From Pontitalea aquivivens (GTDB lineage: Bacteria > Pseudomonadota > Alphaproteobacteria > Rhodobacterales > Rhodobacteraceae), in NCBI RefSeq assembly GCF_046507575.1, contig NZ_JBKFEY010000012.1:1-64000 (forward strand): 64,000 nucleotides of DNA, given 5' to 3'. The notes under the pieces were generated by a model. It worked only from the letters and a program-made list of their open reading frames with translations, ran no database searches and was not told where the DNA came from. Positions 51,566 to 60,283 of this stretch are shown piece after piece (the stretch's first letter is position 1; each line of letters begins with the position of its first letter). Position numbers and translations under genes: made by a program.

Positions 51566-52069
51566 ATGCAACAGGACATTGCCGCGCAGATGGCCGCGAT
51601 GGAACGCCGCCTGAAGCTGGCCGAGGATCAGCTGGCGATCCTGCAAGTGCTGGCCAGCTACGGCCCGGCGGTCGACAGTCGCTCGGCTGCGGCGACGGCG
51701 GCGCTTTGGGCGCCCGGGGGCTGCTATGACTTCGGCGACGAGCCGGTCCGCGGCGCCAAGGCCGTGGGCGCCATCGTCGATCTTGATACGCATCGCGGTT
51801 ATGTGGACCGCGGCTGCGCGCATGTGATGGGCCTGCCAATGGTCACGATCAGCGGCGACCGGGCTATCGCCACCAGCTATTCGCGGGTCTATCTGTACGA
51901 CGGCGACGGCTGGCGGGTGGAACGCGCCAGCGCCAACCGCTGGGAATTGCAGCGCACGCCCGAGGGCTGGCGCGTCACCAACCGCATTAACCGGCTGATG
52001 GATGGATCCCCCGCCGGGCGCGAAATTCTGGAGCGCGGTCTGGCCGACCGCGAAGGGGGGGGTCAATGA
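51566..52069 (+). CDS. SnoaL/BaiE-like NTF2-fold protein, copy 3
   Basis: A 167-residue NTF2-fold protein. It has Tyr/Asp in LASYGPAVDSRSAAATA, His in GCAHVMGLPMVTISGDRA and a late WRVERASANRWELQRTPEGWRVTNRINRL strand pair (read in parts). The N-terminus is a short coiled helix. GGGGGG lies upstream of the ATG, and the stop overlaps the following SDR start (ATGA). Divergent from the fadE unit. The function is inferred only from fold and context. Confidence 0.77.
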   Translation: MQQDIAAQMAAMERRLKLAEDQLAILQVLASYGPAVDSRSAAATAALWAPGGCYDFGDEPVRGAKAVGAIVDLDTHRGYVDRGCAHVMGLPMVTISGDRAIATSYSRVYLYDGDGWRVERASANRWELQRTPEGWRVTNRINRLMDGSPAGREILERGLADREGGGQ

Positions 52070-52944
52070 TCCGGCTGGACGGAAAGGCGATTGCGATCAC
52101 CGGCGCGGGCGGCGGATTGGGCGCGGCCTATGCGCGCCACGTCGCGGCATTGGGGGCTTCGGTTCTGGTCAATGACATCACCCCCGCCGCCGCCGCACGG
52201 ACGGTGGCCGAAATCACCGCCGCAGGGGGCCGGGCCGCTGCACTGCCGGGTGACGTTGCCGCATGGGGGTTCGGGGAAACGCTGGTTTCGGCCTGCGTCG
52301 ACGCCTTCGGGGCGATCGACGGGCTGGTGAACAACGCCGGCATCCTGCGCCCCGCCCTGCTTGAGGATGTGACGGAAGCCGATTTCCGCCACATGGTCGA
52401 AGTCAACCTGCTGGGCACCGCGGCCTGCGCGCAAGCGGCGGGGCGGCGGATGCGGGCGGCGGGGCGCGGGGGGGCAATCCTAAACGTCACCTCGGGGTCG
52501 CAGGCGGGCGACATCGCGCTTGGCGGCTATGGCGCGACCAAGGGGGCGATTGCCGCGCTGACCTATAGCTGGGCGATGGAACTGCGTGGCTCGGGCATCC
52601 GCATGAACGCCCTGTCACCGTTGGCCGAAACCGCGATGGCCGCACAGAACGCGCATCTGATGGCCTTGCAGGGCCAGAACCGCGAGGTGCATTACACCAC
52701 CCTGCCCCCGGCCAAGGCGAATGCGCCCGTGGTAGCCTATCTGCTGTCGGATGCCGCGCGCGAGGTGCATGGTCAGGTGATCCGCATCGCGGGGCGGCAA
52801 TTGTCCTTCGTCACCCATCCGATGATCGCCGCCCCGGTGATCGAGGGTGACTGGACCTGCGACAGCGTGGCCGGGGCCTTTGCCAGCACGCTGTTGCATC
52901 ATCAGCACAAACTCGGGCTGGCTTTCACCGCCGCCACGCCCTGA
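52066..52944 (+). CDS. SDR family oxidoreductase (multifunctional-enzyme type)
   Basis: A 292-residue SDR similar in layout to the Rv3548c-like protein: ITGAGGGLGAAYARHVAALG, VNDITPAAAARTV, NNAGILRPALLEDV, LNVTSGSQAGDI, catalytic YGATKGA, and a C-terminal region VHGQVIRIAGRQLSFVTHP in place of the usual VDGG. Translationally coupled to the SnoaL-like gene before it. It may dehydrogenate a beta-hydroxyacyl-CoA of the ring or side chain. Confidence 0.83.
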   Translation: MIRLDGKAIAITGAGGGLGAAYARHVAALGASVLVNDITPAAAARTVAEITAAGGRAAALPGDVAAWGFGETLVSACVDAFGAIDGLVNNAGILRPALLEDVTEADFRHMVEVNLLGTAACAQAAGRRMRAAGRGGAILNVTSGSQAGDIALGGYGATKGAIAALTYSWAMELRGSGIRMNALSPLAETAMAAQNAHLMALQGQNREVHYTTLPPAKANAPVVAYLLSDAAREVHGQVIRIAGRQLSFVTHPMIAAPVIEGDWTCDSVAGAFASTLLHHQHKLGLAFTAATP

Positions 52945-53071
52945 CGTGCAAGATTTTCCGCACCGGGACGCGCGCGCACATTGGCCCGGCGCCCCCCATG
53001 ATATAAAAGGCGATCCCAGCTTGAGTGTTCTAAGCCCCGAAACCCTGTCCCCGCGCGCAGGAGGCCCCAAA

Positions 53072-53812
53072 GTGAAGCCCGTCGCAGACCCGGCCGCCGA
53101 AGCGGCACCGCTTCCCGAACCCCGCGAGGCGCGCAATGGCAGCAACCCGCGCAAGGAACTTGTCCGCGATCAGTTGATCGATATCGCGGCCGAACTGTTC
53201 GACAGAAAGGGCTATGCCCAGACCAGTATCAACGACATTGCCCGCTCGATCGGGCTGGGGCGATCGGCGGTCTATCACTACTTCCGCAACAAGGAGGAAA
53301 TCCTCGCGGCGCTGGTCGAATCCGAGGCGCTGGCCCCCTCGCACCAGTTGCAGGACCTGATCGACACCCCCGACCTGACCCCGACCGAACGGCTGCGCAA
53401 GGCGATCGTGGATGGCATCTCGCGCCGCTTGTCCGAAGGGTCGCGCTTCATCCTGCTGGCACGGCTGGAGGCGCAGATCCCCGCCGAGCTTGGTCCGATC
53501 TACAACAAGGGCCGGCGCGATATCTTCAATTTCTATGTCCGCTGCATCACCGAGGGCATCGCCGCCAAGGAATTCCGTCCCGTCGACCCCAAGATTGCCG
53601 CCTTCGCGGTGATCGGCATGGCGAACTGGACCTCGCGCTGGTATTCGCCGCAAGGGCCGCGCAGCCCGCAGGAAATTGCCGAGGTCATCGCCGACATGGC
53701 CCTGCACGCCCTGATCGCACGCGGGGCCACGGTCAGCGATACCGCCGGCATCGCCAACGCGCTGGACCAGATGCGCCGCCAGATCGACTGGCTGGACGAC
53801 AAGCTGCTGTAA
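53072..53812 (+). CDS. TetR-family transcriptional regulator (KstR2-like in layout)
   Basis: A 246-residue TetR regulator. After a disordered N-terminal stretch, the HTH spans about residues 33-75 (LIDIAAELFDRKGYAQTSINDI, ARSIGLGRSAVYHYFRNKEEI), followed by an all-helical ligand domain ending near FAVIGMANWTSRWYSPQG. That ending resembles acyl-CoA-responsive regulators such as KstR2. The GTG at 53072 is chosen because AGGAGG lies 7 nt upstream. No 19-bp element is found before it. It could repress part of the island in response to a CoA thioester; the target is not shown. Confidence 0.83.
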   Translation: MKPVADPAAEAAPLPEPREARNGSNPRKELVRDQLIDIAAELFDRKGYAQTSINDIARSIGLGRSAVYHYFRNKEEILAALVESEALAPSHQLQDLIDTPDLTPTERLRKAIVDGISRRLSEGSRFILLARLEAQIPAELGPIYNKGRRDIFNFYVRCITEGIAAKEFRPVDPKIAAFAVIGMANWTSRWYSPQGPRSPQEIAEVIADMALHALIARGATVSDTAGIANALDQMRRQIDWLDDKLL

Positions 53813-54412
53813 TCAGTCGAAGACCACCTTGGCATCGGTCAGGAAGTCGCCGTAGGTATCATACCGGATCAGCGGGTCGCCCCCGGTCCAGACCTTCAGC
53901 CGGGCCGAGACCGCCTCGCGCGCGCGGCGCCAACGCTTCGGCACCAGTTCGATCATCGGGCCAACCTGGGCAGGCGAGGCATAATAGATGATCGGCCGGT
54001 CCTGCCCGGCAATCGGGATCACCAGTTCGGGCCCATAGCCCGCCGCCTCGACCCGGCGGCAGGTTTCTTCGTGATTCTCGACCCAGTAGCCCAGATGCTG
54101 CAATCCTTCCCGGCCCGAAGCCAGAAACTCGGTATAGGGCGAGGGCGCGTCATTCACCTGCTGAATCAGCTCCAGCTGCACATCCCCGATGAACCCGAAG
54201 GCCAGGCGCAGTTCCAACCGCACCTCCTCGCCGCGGAACAGGCTGGGGTTGGGCGGCCGGCCGGTGCCCTTGTCCAGAAACAGGAAGGGACCGACGCCCA
54301 GATCGTGGATCCAGTGATGCACGGCGGCGTCCAGATCGCGCACCACAAAGCCCAGCTGCGTGGCCGGGCCCAGAACCGGGCGCAACGGCACACCCTGCCC
54401 GTCCCCGTTCAC
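53813..54412 (-). CDS. VOC/glyoxalase superfamily protein
   Basis: A 199-residue vicinal-oxygen-chelate protein. The N-terminal module starts LGPATQLGFVVRDLDAAVHHWI and GVGPFLFLD, with a Gln-type metal position. Then VQLELIQQVNDAPSPYTEFL (metal Glu), GLQHLGYWVENHEETC (metal His) and PMIELVPKRWRRA (second Glu). This order fits a two-repeat VOC metal site as in methylmalonyl-CoA epimerase and lactoylglutathione lyase. The GTG start overlaps the thiolase stop. It may epimerise a methyl-branched CoA ester before thiolysis; the substrate is unproven. Confidence 0.78.
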   Translation of the reverse strand: MNGDGQGVPLRPVLGPATQLGFVVRDLDAAVHHWIHDLGVGPFLFLDKGTGRPPNPSLFRGEEVRLELRLAFGFIGDVQLELIQQVNDAPSPYTEFLASGREGLQHLGYWVENHEETCRRVEAAGYGPELVIPIAGQDRPIIYYASPAQVGPMIELVPKRWRRAREAVSARLKVWTGGDPLIRYDTYGDFLTDAKVVFD

Positions 54413-55614
54413 GACAGGATCTCGAACAGGCCAGCCGCGCCCATGCCGCCGCCGACGCACATGGTCACCACCCCGTATTTCGCGCCGCGCCGCCGACCCT
54501 CGACCAGAAGATGGCCCGCGCAGCGCGCGCCGGTCATGCCGAAGGGATGGCCCACCGCAATGGCGCCGCCGTTCACGTTGACCTTGCCCGGGTCGATCCC
54601 CAGCCGGTCGCGGCAATAGATCGCCTGCGCGGCGAAAGCCTCGTTCAGTTCCCACAGGTCGATGTCGTCAACCTTCAGCCCATGCTGGCGCAGCAGCTTC
54701 GGCACCGCAAAGACCGGGCCGATGCCCATTTCCTCGGGCGCGCAGCCCGCCACGGCCATGCCGCGATACACGCCCAGCGGCGTCAGCCCCCGCCGCGCGG
54801 CCTCGGATGCCTCCATCACGACCAGCGCCGCGGCACCATCAGACAATTGCGAGGCGTTGCCCGCAGTCACGAACTCGCCCTGCTTGACGATCTCGCCATC
54901 GGCAAAGACGGGGGCCAGCTTGTTCAGGCCTGCCAGCGTGGTGTCGCCGCGGAAGCCCTCGTCACAGGTCAGCAGGACATCTTCAAAGCTTTGTTCCCTA
55001 GTTTCCTTGTTCACGACCAGCTTGCGCGAAGCCATCGGCACGATCTCGGCCGCGAAACGGCCAGCCTGGTCGGCAGCAGCGGTGCGCAGCTGGCTTTGCA
55101 GCGCAAATTCGTCTTGCGCCTCGCGCGATACGCCGTATTTGCGCGCGACGATCTCGGCGGTTTCGATCATCGTCATGTACATGTGCGGCCAATGCGCCAG
55201 CACGGTCCCGGACCGGTTGCGGTAGGTGTTCTTGAACTTGTTCTGGGTAAGGCTGATCGATTCCACCCCGCCTGCGACCACGGTGGCCATCCCTTCGACC
55301 ACGATCTGTTGCGCGGCGATTGCCATCGCCATCAGACCCGAGGAACACATCCGGTCCACCGACATGCCCGGCACGGTGTCGGGCAATCCGGCAGCGGCGG
55401 CGGTGAGGCGACCGATGTTGTAGCCCTGCGTGCCCTGCTGGGCCGAACAGCCGATGATCACATCATCGACCTGCGCAGGGTCCAGCCCCGCGCGGGTCAC
55501 AGCCTCGCGTACGGCATGGCCGGACAGGGCCGGGGCCTCGGTGTCGTTGAAGGCGCCGCGAAAGGCTTTGCCAATAGGCGTGCGGGCGACGGAAACGATG
55601 ACGGCTTCACGCAA
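54409..55614 (-). CDS. Acetyl-CoA acetyltransferase family thiolase
   Basis: A 401-residue thiolase: AVIVSVARTPIGKAFRGAFN start, nucleophile in MSVDRMCSSGLMAMAIAAQQI (about residue 92), ELNEAFAAQAIYC, GGAIAVGHPFGMTG (His) and VTMCVGGGMGAAGLFEIL (second Cys). It differs from the FadA6-like protein and is closer to general 3-ketoacyl-CoA thiolases (FadA5 class cannot be excluded). A TTG at 55614 with GGAGAAG upstream is the best start; a longer frame to 55701 is rich in Pro and Arg and runs through the regulatory gap. Unit with the VOC gene behind site 9. Confidence 0.85.
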   Translation of the reverse strand: MREAVIVSVARTPIGKAFRGAFNDTEAPALSGHAVREAVTRAGLDPAQVDDVIIGCSAQQGTQGYNIGRLTAAAAGLPDTVPGMSVDRMCSSGLMAMAIAAQQIVVEGMATVVAGGVESISLTQNKFKNTYRNRSGTVLAHWPHMYMTMIETAEIVARKYGVSREAQDEFALQSQLRTAAADQAGRFAAEIVPMASRKLVVNKETREQSFEDVLLTCDEGFRGDTTLAGLNKLAPVFADGEIVKQGEFVTAGNASQLSDGAAALVVMEASEAARRGLTPLGVYRGMAVAGCAPEEMGIGPVFAVPKLLRQHGLKVDDIDLWELNEAFAAQAIYCRDRLGIDPGKVNVNGGAIAVGHPFGMTGARCAGHLLVEGRRRGAKYGVVTMCVGGGMGAAGLFEILS

Positions 55615-55697
55615 GGGTCTTCTCCGGTTTGATGGGAACGCTGGCAGCGAAACCCGGGTCTGTTGACGTTCAGGGCTAAGGCCGGCGGGCGGGGCGG

Positions 55698-55716
55698 GCA
55701 TCGTCTGAAAAGACTA
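55698..55716 (-). promoter_or_regulatory. 19-bp steroid-island element, site 9
   Basis: TAGTC-TTTTCAG-ACGATGC, on the minus strand, ending 83 nt before the thiolase start. GTCT-N4-AGAC is a perfect dyad. Confidence 0.7.
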
Positions 55717-55721
55717 ACGGA

Positions 55722-56480
55722 TCACGAGATCAGGATGCCGCTGTCCACGCCCAGCATCTGCCCGGTGGTGCGGCGCGATTCATCCGACGCAAGAAAGATC
55801 GCCGCATTGGCCACATCTTCGGGCTCGCTCAGGCCCAGCAGATAGGCCTGGCGCTGCTTTTCCAGATGCGGCTCGCTGGCAAAAAAATCCAGAACGCGTT
55901 GCGTGGCGACCGCGCCGGGCACCAACACGTTGACCCGAACCCGATCGGCCGCATATTCCACCGCCATCGACCGGGTAAGCGCGATCACCCCGCCTTTGGA
56001 GGCGGTATAAGCATCGCGGTTCGGCACCCCCATTGCCCCCATGATCGAGGCGGTGTTGATGACCGCCCCCCCGCCCGAGCGGATCAGATGCGGGATGCCA
56101 TAGTGACAGCACAGCCAGGTGCCGAACAGGTCCAGCCGCAGTGTCTTCCAGAACACATCCGGGGGCGTCCGCGTCACCGGCCCGTCCTGCGCCAAGGACC
56201 CGCCGGCGTTGTTGTAAATCACATCCAGACGACCAAAGGCCGCGACAGTTTCGTCCAGCGCGGTGGCAACGCTGGCCTCGTCGGTCACGTCCGTCCGCAC
56301 AAAGCGCGCCGTGCCGCCCGCCGTGCGGATCGCGCGGGCCACTTGTTCGCCTGCATCGCGGCGTCGCCCGGCCACGGCGACCAGCGCACCTTCGCGGGCA
56401 AAGGCCGCGCAGGCCACCGCGCCGATGCCGCCCGTGCCGCCGGTGATGAAGGCGACTTTTCCTTTCAACCGATCGACCAT
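55722..56480 (-). CDS. SDR family oxidoreductase
   Basis: A 252-residue classical SDR: AFITGGTGGIGAVACAAFAREG, NNAGGSLAQDGPV, INTASIMGAMG, catalytic YTASKGG and TTGQMLGVDSGILIS at the end. It starts 1 nt after the SnoaL-like gene and ends next to regulon site 9. Third gene of the NmrA-SnoaL-SDR unit. Possibly a hydroxysteroid dehydrogenase; substrate not deducible. Confidence 0.85.
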   Translation of the reverse strand: MVDRLKGKVAFITGGTGGIGAVACAAFAREGALVAVAGRRRDAGEQVARAIRTAGGTARFVRTDVTDEASVATALDETVAAFGRLDVIYNNAGGSLAQDGPVTRTPPDVFWKTLRLDLFGTWLCCHYGIPHLIRSGGGAVINTASIMGAMGVPNRDAYTASKGGVIALTRSMAVEYAADRVRVNVLVPGAVATQRVLDFFASEPHLEKQRQAYLLGLSEPEDVANAAIFLASDESRRTTGQMLGVDSGILIS

Positions 56481-56481
56481 G

Positions 56482-56937
56482 TCAGGCCTCCTTTACAGGG
56501 TTTGGCTGGGTGTGACGGCGCCCGGCAGGCCAGGTGGCATCGCCCAGCAGATGCAATTCGCGCCGGGCAAGGCGCCAGCCATCCGTAATTCGGACAAACT
56601 GGTCGCTATAACGTACCGTCATTTCATAGCAGTACCCGACCCCATCCCCCGCGCGGTAGAAATGGCGGGCCAAAGTGCCGGTATAGGCAGTGGCGCGGTC
56701 GCCCTCGACCCGGGGAACCAGTCCGGTGACGGCGTGATGCGTGCGGTCATACAACCCGCGCATCATCGCCGGAACACCCGCCAGCGCCGCCCGCCCCGCG
56801 AACCCGCCACGCGGAGAGATCAGGATACCGTCGGGCATGAACTGATCGGCGAACAGGTCGCCATCGCCAAGATCGACCGCCAGGGCATAGCGATCGGCCA
56901 CAAGGCGCAGGGCGACCAGATCCGCCGTTGCGGTCAT
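56482..56937 (-). CDS. SnoaL/BaiE-like NTF2-fold protein, copy 4
   Basis: A 151-residue NTF2-fold protein of normal length for the family. Tyr/Asp in ADRYALAVDLGDGD (about residue 17), His in DRTHHAVTGLVPRVEGDRA, and late-strand MTVRYSDQFVRITDGWRLARRELHLLG. The start overlaps the stop of the epimerase-like gene (ATGA). It shares its Tyr-x4-Asp and His positions with the three other copies in the island. Dehydratase or isomerase activity is inferred. Confidence 0.8.
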   Translation of the reverse strand: MTATADLVALRLVADRYALAVDLGDGDLFADQFMPDGILISPRGGFAGRAALAGVPAMMRGLYDRTHHAVTGLVPRVEGDRATAYTGTLARHFYRAGDGVGYCYEMTVRYSDQFVRITDGWRLARRELHLLGDATWPAGRRHTQPNPVKEA

Positions 56938-57848
56938 CGCAGCGGCTCCGCCACCATCTGTACGATCTCGCGCACGGCGCGGGTGACATCATCGCGGTCA
57001 TAGCCCAAAAGGGCGACCTCGGCGGGATCGGGGTCATAGGCCAGCACGTTGCCCCGGCCCGGCACGATGAAGGCATCGGGCAGCATCGGATGTTCGGCAT
57101 CACGCTCCGCCAGCTTGCGCGGGCTGCCGGCAGCATCGAAGAACAGCTGGAAAAAGTCGCGGAAACGCAGGTTGCAATCGCCCACCAGATAGGCATGGCC
57201 CGATTTCGCATTGCGCAACGCCCCCAAGATCGCCTGACACAGCGACCGCACCGACATGTAGTTGGTGCCGCCCGCGGGCGCGAAATCGGGCAGTTCAGGC
57301 AGGTCGCCGCGCGCCCAAAGCACCAGCCTCTCATAGCGCCGCGCGGCGGTGCCGGGCAGCGACCCCACGATCGATGGCGGGTTCAGCGTAGAAACATTGA
57401 AGCTGGCGTCGGCAAGCGCCCGCGCACCTTCATCCGCCAGCTTGCGCGCCCGCACATAGGCATCGGTCTCGGCCAGCCCGGGCATAACATGGTGATAATA
57501 GCTGCCCAGCTGCACCACGCGGCTCACCCCGGCCTGCTTGGCGCGGGCCACGAACGCTGGCACGCCCTCGATCTGGGTCGCGCGCCAGAATGCATCGCCA
57601 TCCACCCCGGCGGGCAGATGGCGGATGTCATTGCCTGCGGCAAAGACCACCGCGTCGAAACGCTCCAGATCGCGGGTGGAAAAATCGCCCTGTGTGTAAT
57701 CGCCCAGAAGATGCGCGAAATGCGCCACGGGCGACCGCGCCTGCGCGGGCTTGCGCGCGCCCAGCGTAACTTCGTGCCCCTCGGCGGCAAGCATCAGGGC
57801 GGCATGGCCACCGATCATGCCCGTCCCGCCCACGATCAGGATTTTCAT
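56934..57848 (-). CDS. NAD-dependent epimerase/NmrA-like atypical SDR
   Basis: A 304-residue extended/atypical SDR: KILIVGGTGMIGGHAALMLAAEG at the N-terminus, then VVFAAGNDIRHLPAGVDGDAFW, VSRVVQLGSYYHHVMPG (Tyr-Tyr in place of the YxxxK motif), TLNPPSIVGSLPG and a substrate domain with YMSVRSLCQAILGAL. GGAGGAC precedes the ATG. First gene of a minus-strand trio (with SnoaL-like and SDR). The missing Lys of the YxxxK motif is common in NmrA-like proteins. The role, as 3-beta-HSD-like or otherwise, is uncertain. Confidence 0.78.
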   Translation of the reverse strand: MKILIVGGTGMIGGHAALMLAAEGHEVTLGARKPAQARSPVAHFAHLLGDYTQGDFSTRDLERFDAVVFAAGNDIRHLPAGVDGDAFWRATQIEGVPAFVARAKQAGVSRVVQLGSYYHHVMPGLAETDAYVRARKLADEGARALADASFNVSTLNPPSIVGSLPGTAARRYERLVLWARGDLPELPDFAPAGGTNYMSVRSLCQAILGALRNAKSGHAYLVGDCNLRFRDFFQLFFDAAGSPRKLAERDAEHPMLPDAFIVPGRGNVLAYDPDPAEVALLGYDRDDVTRAVREIVQMVAEPLR

Positions 57849-57902
57849 CGACTTGTCCTCCGTCTGTTCGGCGCAGTTTCGGTTGCCCGGCGCCGGGGCG
57901 CC

Positions 57903-57921
57903 TACCCCATTCAGACGATGC
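57903..57921 (+). promoter_or_regulatory. 19-bp steroid-island element, site 10
   Basis: TACCC-CATTCAG-ACGATGC, on the plus strand, ending 53 nt before the SDR start at 57975, in the divergent gap with the NmrA-like gene. Confidence 0.68.
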
Positions 57922-57974
57922 CGCGCGGGCCAGAGCGCGTTTGGATGAATGGGCAACAGAGGGGCAAAGACACC

Positions 57975-58736
57975 GTGACAGCGCGCTTGACAGGAAAACG
58001 CATCCTTGTGACGGGGGCAGCGGGGGCGATCGGAACGGCTACGGCGCGGCGGCTGGTGTCGGAAGGCGCGCTTCTGGCGCTGGCGGATCTGCGCGCCCCC
58101 GACCGGACCGCCGACGAGATCGCGCAGGAATTTGGCGCCCGCCCCCTGACTTTCGCCTATGACGCCGCGGCCCCCGCCGAAAGCCCCGCGCTGGTCGCCC
58201 GCACGGTTGACGGGCTGGGGGGGCTGGACGGCGTATGCAACATCGCCGGGGTCTATACCAAGGTCCGGTCCACCGACATCACCCCCGAGGATTGGCACCG
58301 TGGCCTGACCATCAACCTGACCAGCGCCTTCCTGATCTGTCAGGCCGCGATCCCGCATCTGATCGAAACCCGCGGATCGGTGGTCAACACCGCGTCGCTG
58401 GCCGCACTGGAGGGGCTGGCCTATGCCACCGCCTATGCCACCGCCAAGGCGGGCATGATCGCCATGACCAAATCGCTGGCGGCCGAATATGCCGCGGCCG
58501 GGGTGCGGTTCAACGCGATCTGTCCGGGCGGCATCCGGTCGAACATGAGCGTGGTATCCGCCGTGCCCGATGCCGACCCCGACCTGACCTTCCGCCGTTC
58601 CAAGCTGAAGGGCTTCGAGGATGGCTTGGGCGAGCCGTCCGACATCGCCGCAGGCTTTGCCTATCTTCTGTCGCCGGATGCGCGTTTCGTTTCCGGCACT
58701 GCGCTGGTCATTGACGGCGCGCAGTTCCTTATCTGA
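57975..58736 (+). CDS. SDR family oxidoreductase
   Basis: A 253-residue classical SDR: RILVTGAAGAIGTATARRLVSEG, VCNIAGVYTKVRSTD (CNIAG replaces NNAG), VVNTASLAALEG, catalytic YATAKAGM and VSGTALVIDGAQFLI. A GTG start with AGAGGGG upstream is used; an ATG ten codons earlier (57945) is possible. It is followed 11 nt later by an acyl-CoA ligase gene, so the pair probably oxidises and activates the same substrate. Confidence 0.85.
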   Translation: MTARLTGKRILVTGAAGAIGTATARRLVSEGALLALADLRAPDRTADEIAQEFGARPLTFAYDAAAPAESPALVARTVDGLGGLDGVCNIAGVYTKVRSTDITPEDWHRGLTINLTSAFLICQAAIPHLIETRGSVVNTASLAALEGLAYATAYATAKAGMIAMTKSLAAEYAAAGVRFNAICPGGIRSNMSVVSAVPDADPDLTFRRSKLKGFEDGLGEPSDIAAGFAYLLSPDARFVSGTALVIDGAQFLI

Positions 58737-58747
58737 CCCGGAGAACC

Positions 58748-60283
58748 ATGGAATACCTGTCCCAGATCCTGGCGCGCAACGCGCGCCTGTTGCCCGATCG
58801 GGCCTTCATCGTCACGGATGAAGTCAGCCTGAGCTATGCCGAATTCGCCACCCAGACCGCCCGCCTTGCCCATGTTCTGGTGGCGCATGGCGTGGGGCGC
58901 GGCGACCGGGTCGGGCTTTACCTGCCCTCGGGGCCGATGATGGCGATGGGCTTCTGGGCCTGTCAGCGGCTGGGCGCGATCCCGGCGCCGCTGTCGGTGA
59001 TGTTCCGCCACGAGGAACTGCGCCGCATCGTACCGCAGGCCGGGATGAAGATGCTGATCGCCGATGCCGCGACCTGGCCTTACCTGTCACAGATACGCGG
59101 CGATCTGCCGGGGCTGGCGCATTGCCTTGTGTCCGGCCCCGGCGGCGATCTGGACGGGCTGATGGCAGCCGCGCCCAAGACCTTTGACGATGTGATCTGC
59201 GACCCACAGGACATCGCCTGCCTGTTCTTTTCCTCGGGCACGACGGGCGCGCCCAAGGGCATCGCCCAGACGCATTTTTCGATCGGATCGACGCTGCGCG
59301 ACATGATGGTGTCGCATCGCAACCGCTTCGGCGCCGAGGTCTATGTTTGCGCGGTGCCGCTGTTCACCAACTTCGGGCTGAACGTCACGCTGAACCTGTG
59401 CCTGTATGGCGGCGGCACCATCGTGCTGCATGAACGCTGGGATACCGCGCGCGTGCTGGCCGACATCGAACGCCACCGCGCCACCTATTTCGGCGGGACA
59501 CCCACCATGTATGTCTACATGGTGGGCGCCCCCGAGGTGGCGCAGCACGACCTGACCTCGCTGCGGGTCTGTACCACGGGCGGATCGCCGGTGCCGCAGC
59601 CGGTGATCCAGCGGTTCGAGGAATTGACCGGCGCGCGGGTGACGCAGGTCTACGGTTCAACCGAAACCTGCGGGCAAAACGTGATGGAACCCACGCTGGG
59701 CATCCGCAAGCGCGGCGCGGCGGGCCTGCCGGTCGGCAGTTCGCGCATCAAGATCGTCGATGACGACGATCGCGAGGTGCCTACCGGCGAAATCGGCGAA
59801 ATCCTGATCGGTGGCGATTGCGTGGCCGCCGGCTATTGGCAGGACCCCGCCGCCACCGCCGAGGCCTTCACCCCCGAGGGCTGGCGTTCGGGCGACCTGG
59901 GTTATGTCGATGCCGACGGCTTCGTCTTCATCGTCGACCGCAAGAAGGATGTAATCATCGCGGGCGGTCACAACATCTATCCGCTTGAAGTCGAAACGGT
60001 GCTGTATCGCCACCCCTCGGTTGCGATCTGCGCCGTGGTCGGCGCGCCCGACGCGGAAAAGGGAGAGGTGCCGGTCGCCGTGGTGGTGCTGGACAAGGAC
60101 CGCCCCGCAACCGCCTGCGACCTGCGCGACTGGTGCCGCGCGCATCTGGCCGCCTACAAGGCCCCCCGCCGGATCGAATTCATCGACGACATGCCGATCG
60201 AGGCTGCCAAGATCCGAAAGCGCGACCTGGTGGCCGCGCTCAAGGAAGGGTCGCTGGACAAATTCCGCCGGATCAGTCCCTGA
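58748..60283 (+). CDS. AMP-dependent acyl-CoA ligase
   Basis: A 511-residue adenylate-forming ligase: P-loop CLFFSSGTTGAPKGIAQTHF (about residue 160), TQVYGSTETCGQNV, hinge GDLGYVDADGFVFIVDRKKD, GGHNIYPLEVE, and a C-terminal Lys (AAKIRKRDLVAAL). It is distinct from the FadD3-like ligase at 38.7 kb and may activate a steroid side chain carboxylate such as that of a bile acid, or an intermediate with one ring removed. The overlap of its 3' end with a convergent SDR gene is 11 nt. Confidence 0.87.
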   Translation: MEYLSQILARNARLLPDRAFIVTDEVSLSYAEFATQTARLAHVLVAHGVGRGDRVGLYLPSGPMMAMGFWACQRLGAIPAPLSVMFRHEELRRIVPQAGMKMLIADAATWPYLSQIRGDLPGLAHCLVSGPGGDLDGLMAAAPKTFDDVICDPQDIACLFFSSGTTGAPKGIAQTHFSIGSTLRDMMVSHRNRFGAEVYVCAVPLFTNFGLNVTLNLCLYGGGTIVLHERWDTARVLADIERHRATYFGGTPTMYVYMVGAPEVAQHDLTSLRVCTTGGSPVPQPVIQRFEELTGARVTQVYGSTETCGQNVMEPTLGIRKRGAAGLPVGSSRIKIVDDDDREVPTGEIGEILIGGDCVAAGYWQDPAATAEAFTPEGWRSGDLGYVDADGFVFIVDRKKDVIIAGGHNIYPLEVETVLYRHPSVAICAVVGAPDAEKGEVPVAVVVLDKDRPATACDLRDWCRAHLAAYKAPRRIEFIDDMPIEAAKIRKRDLVAALKEGSLDKFRRISP

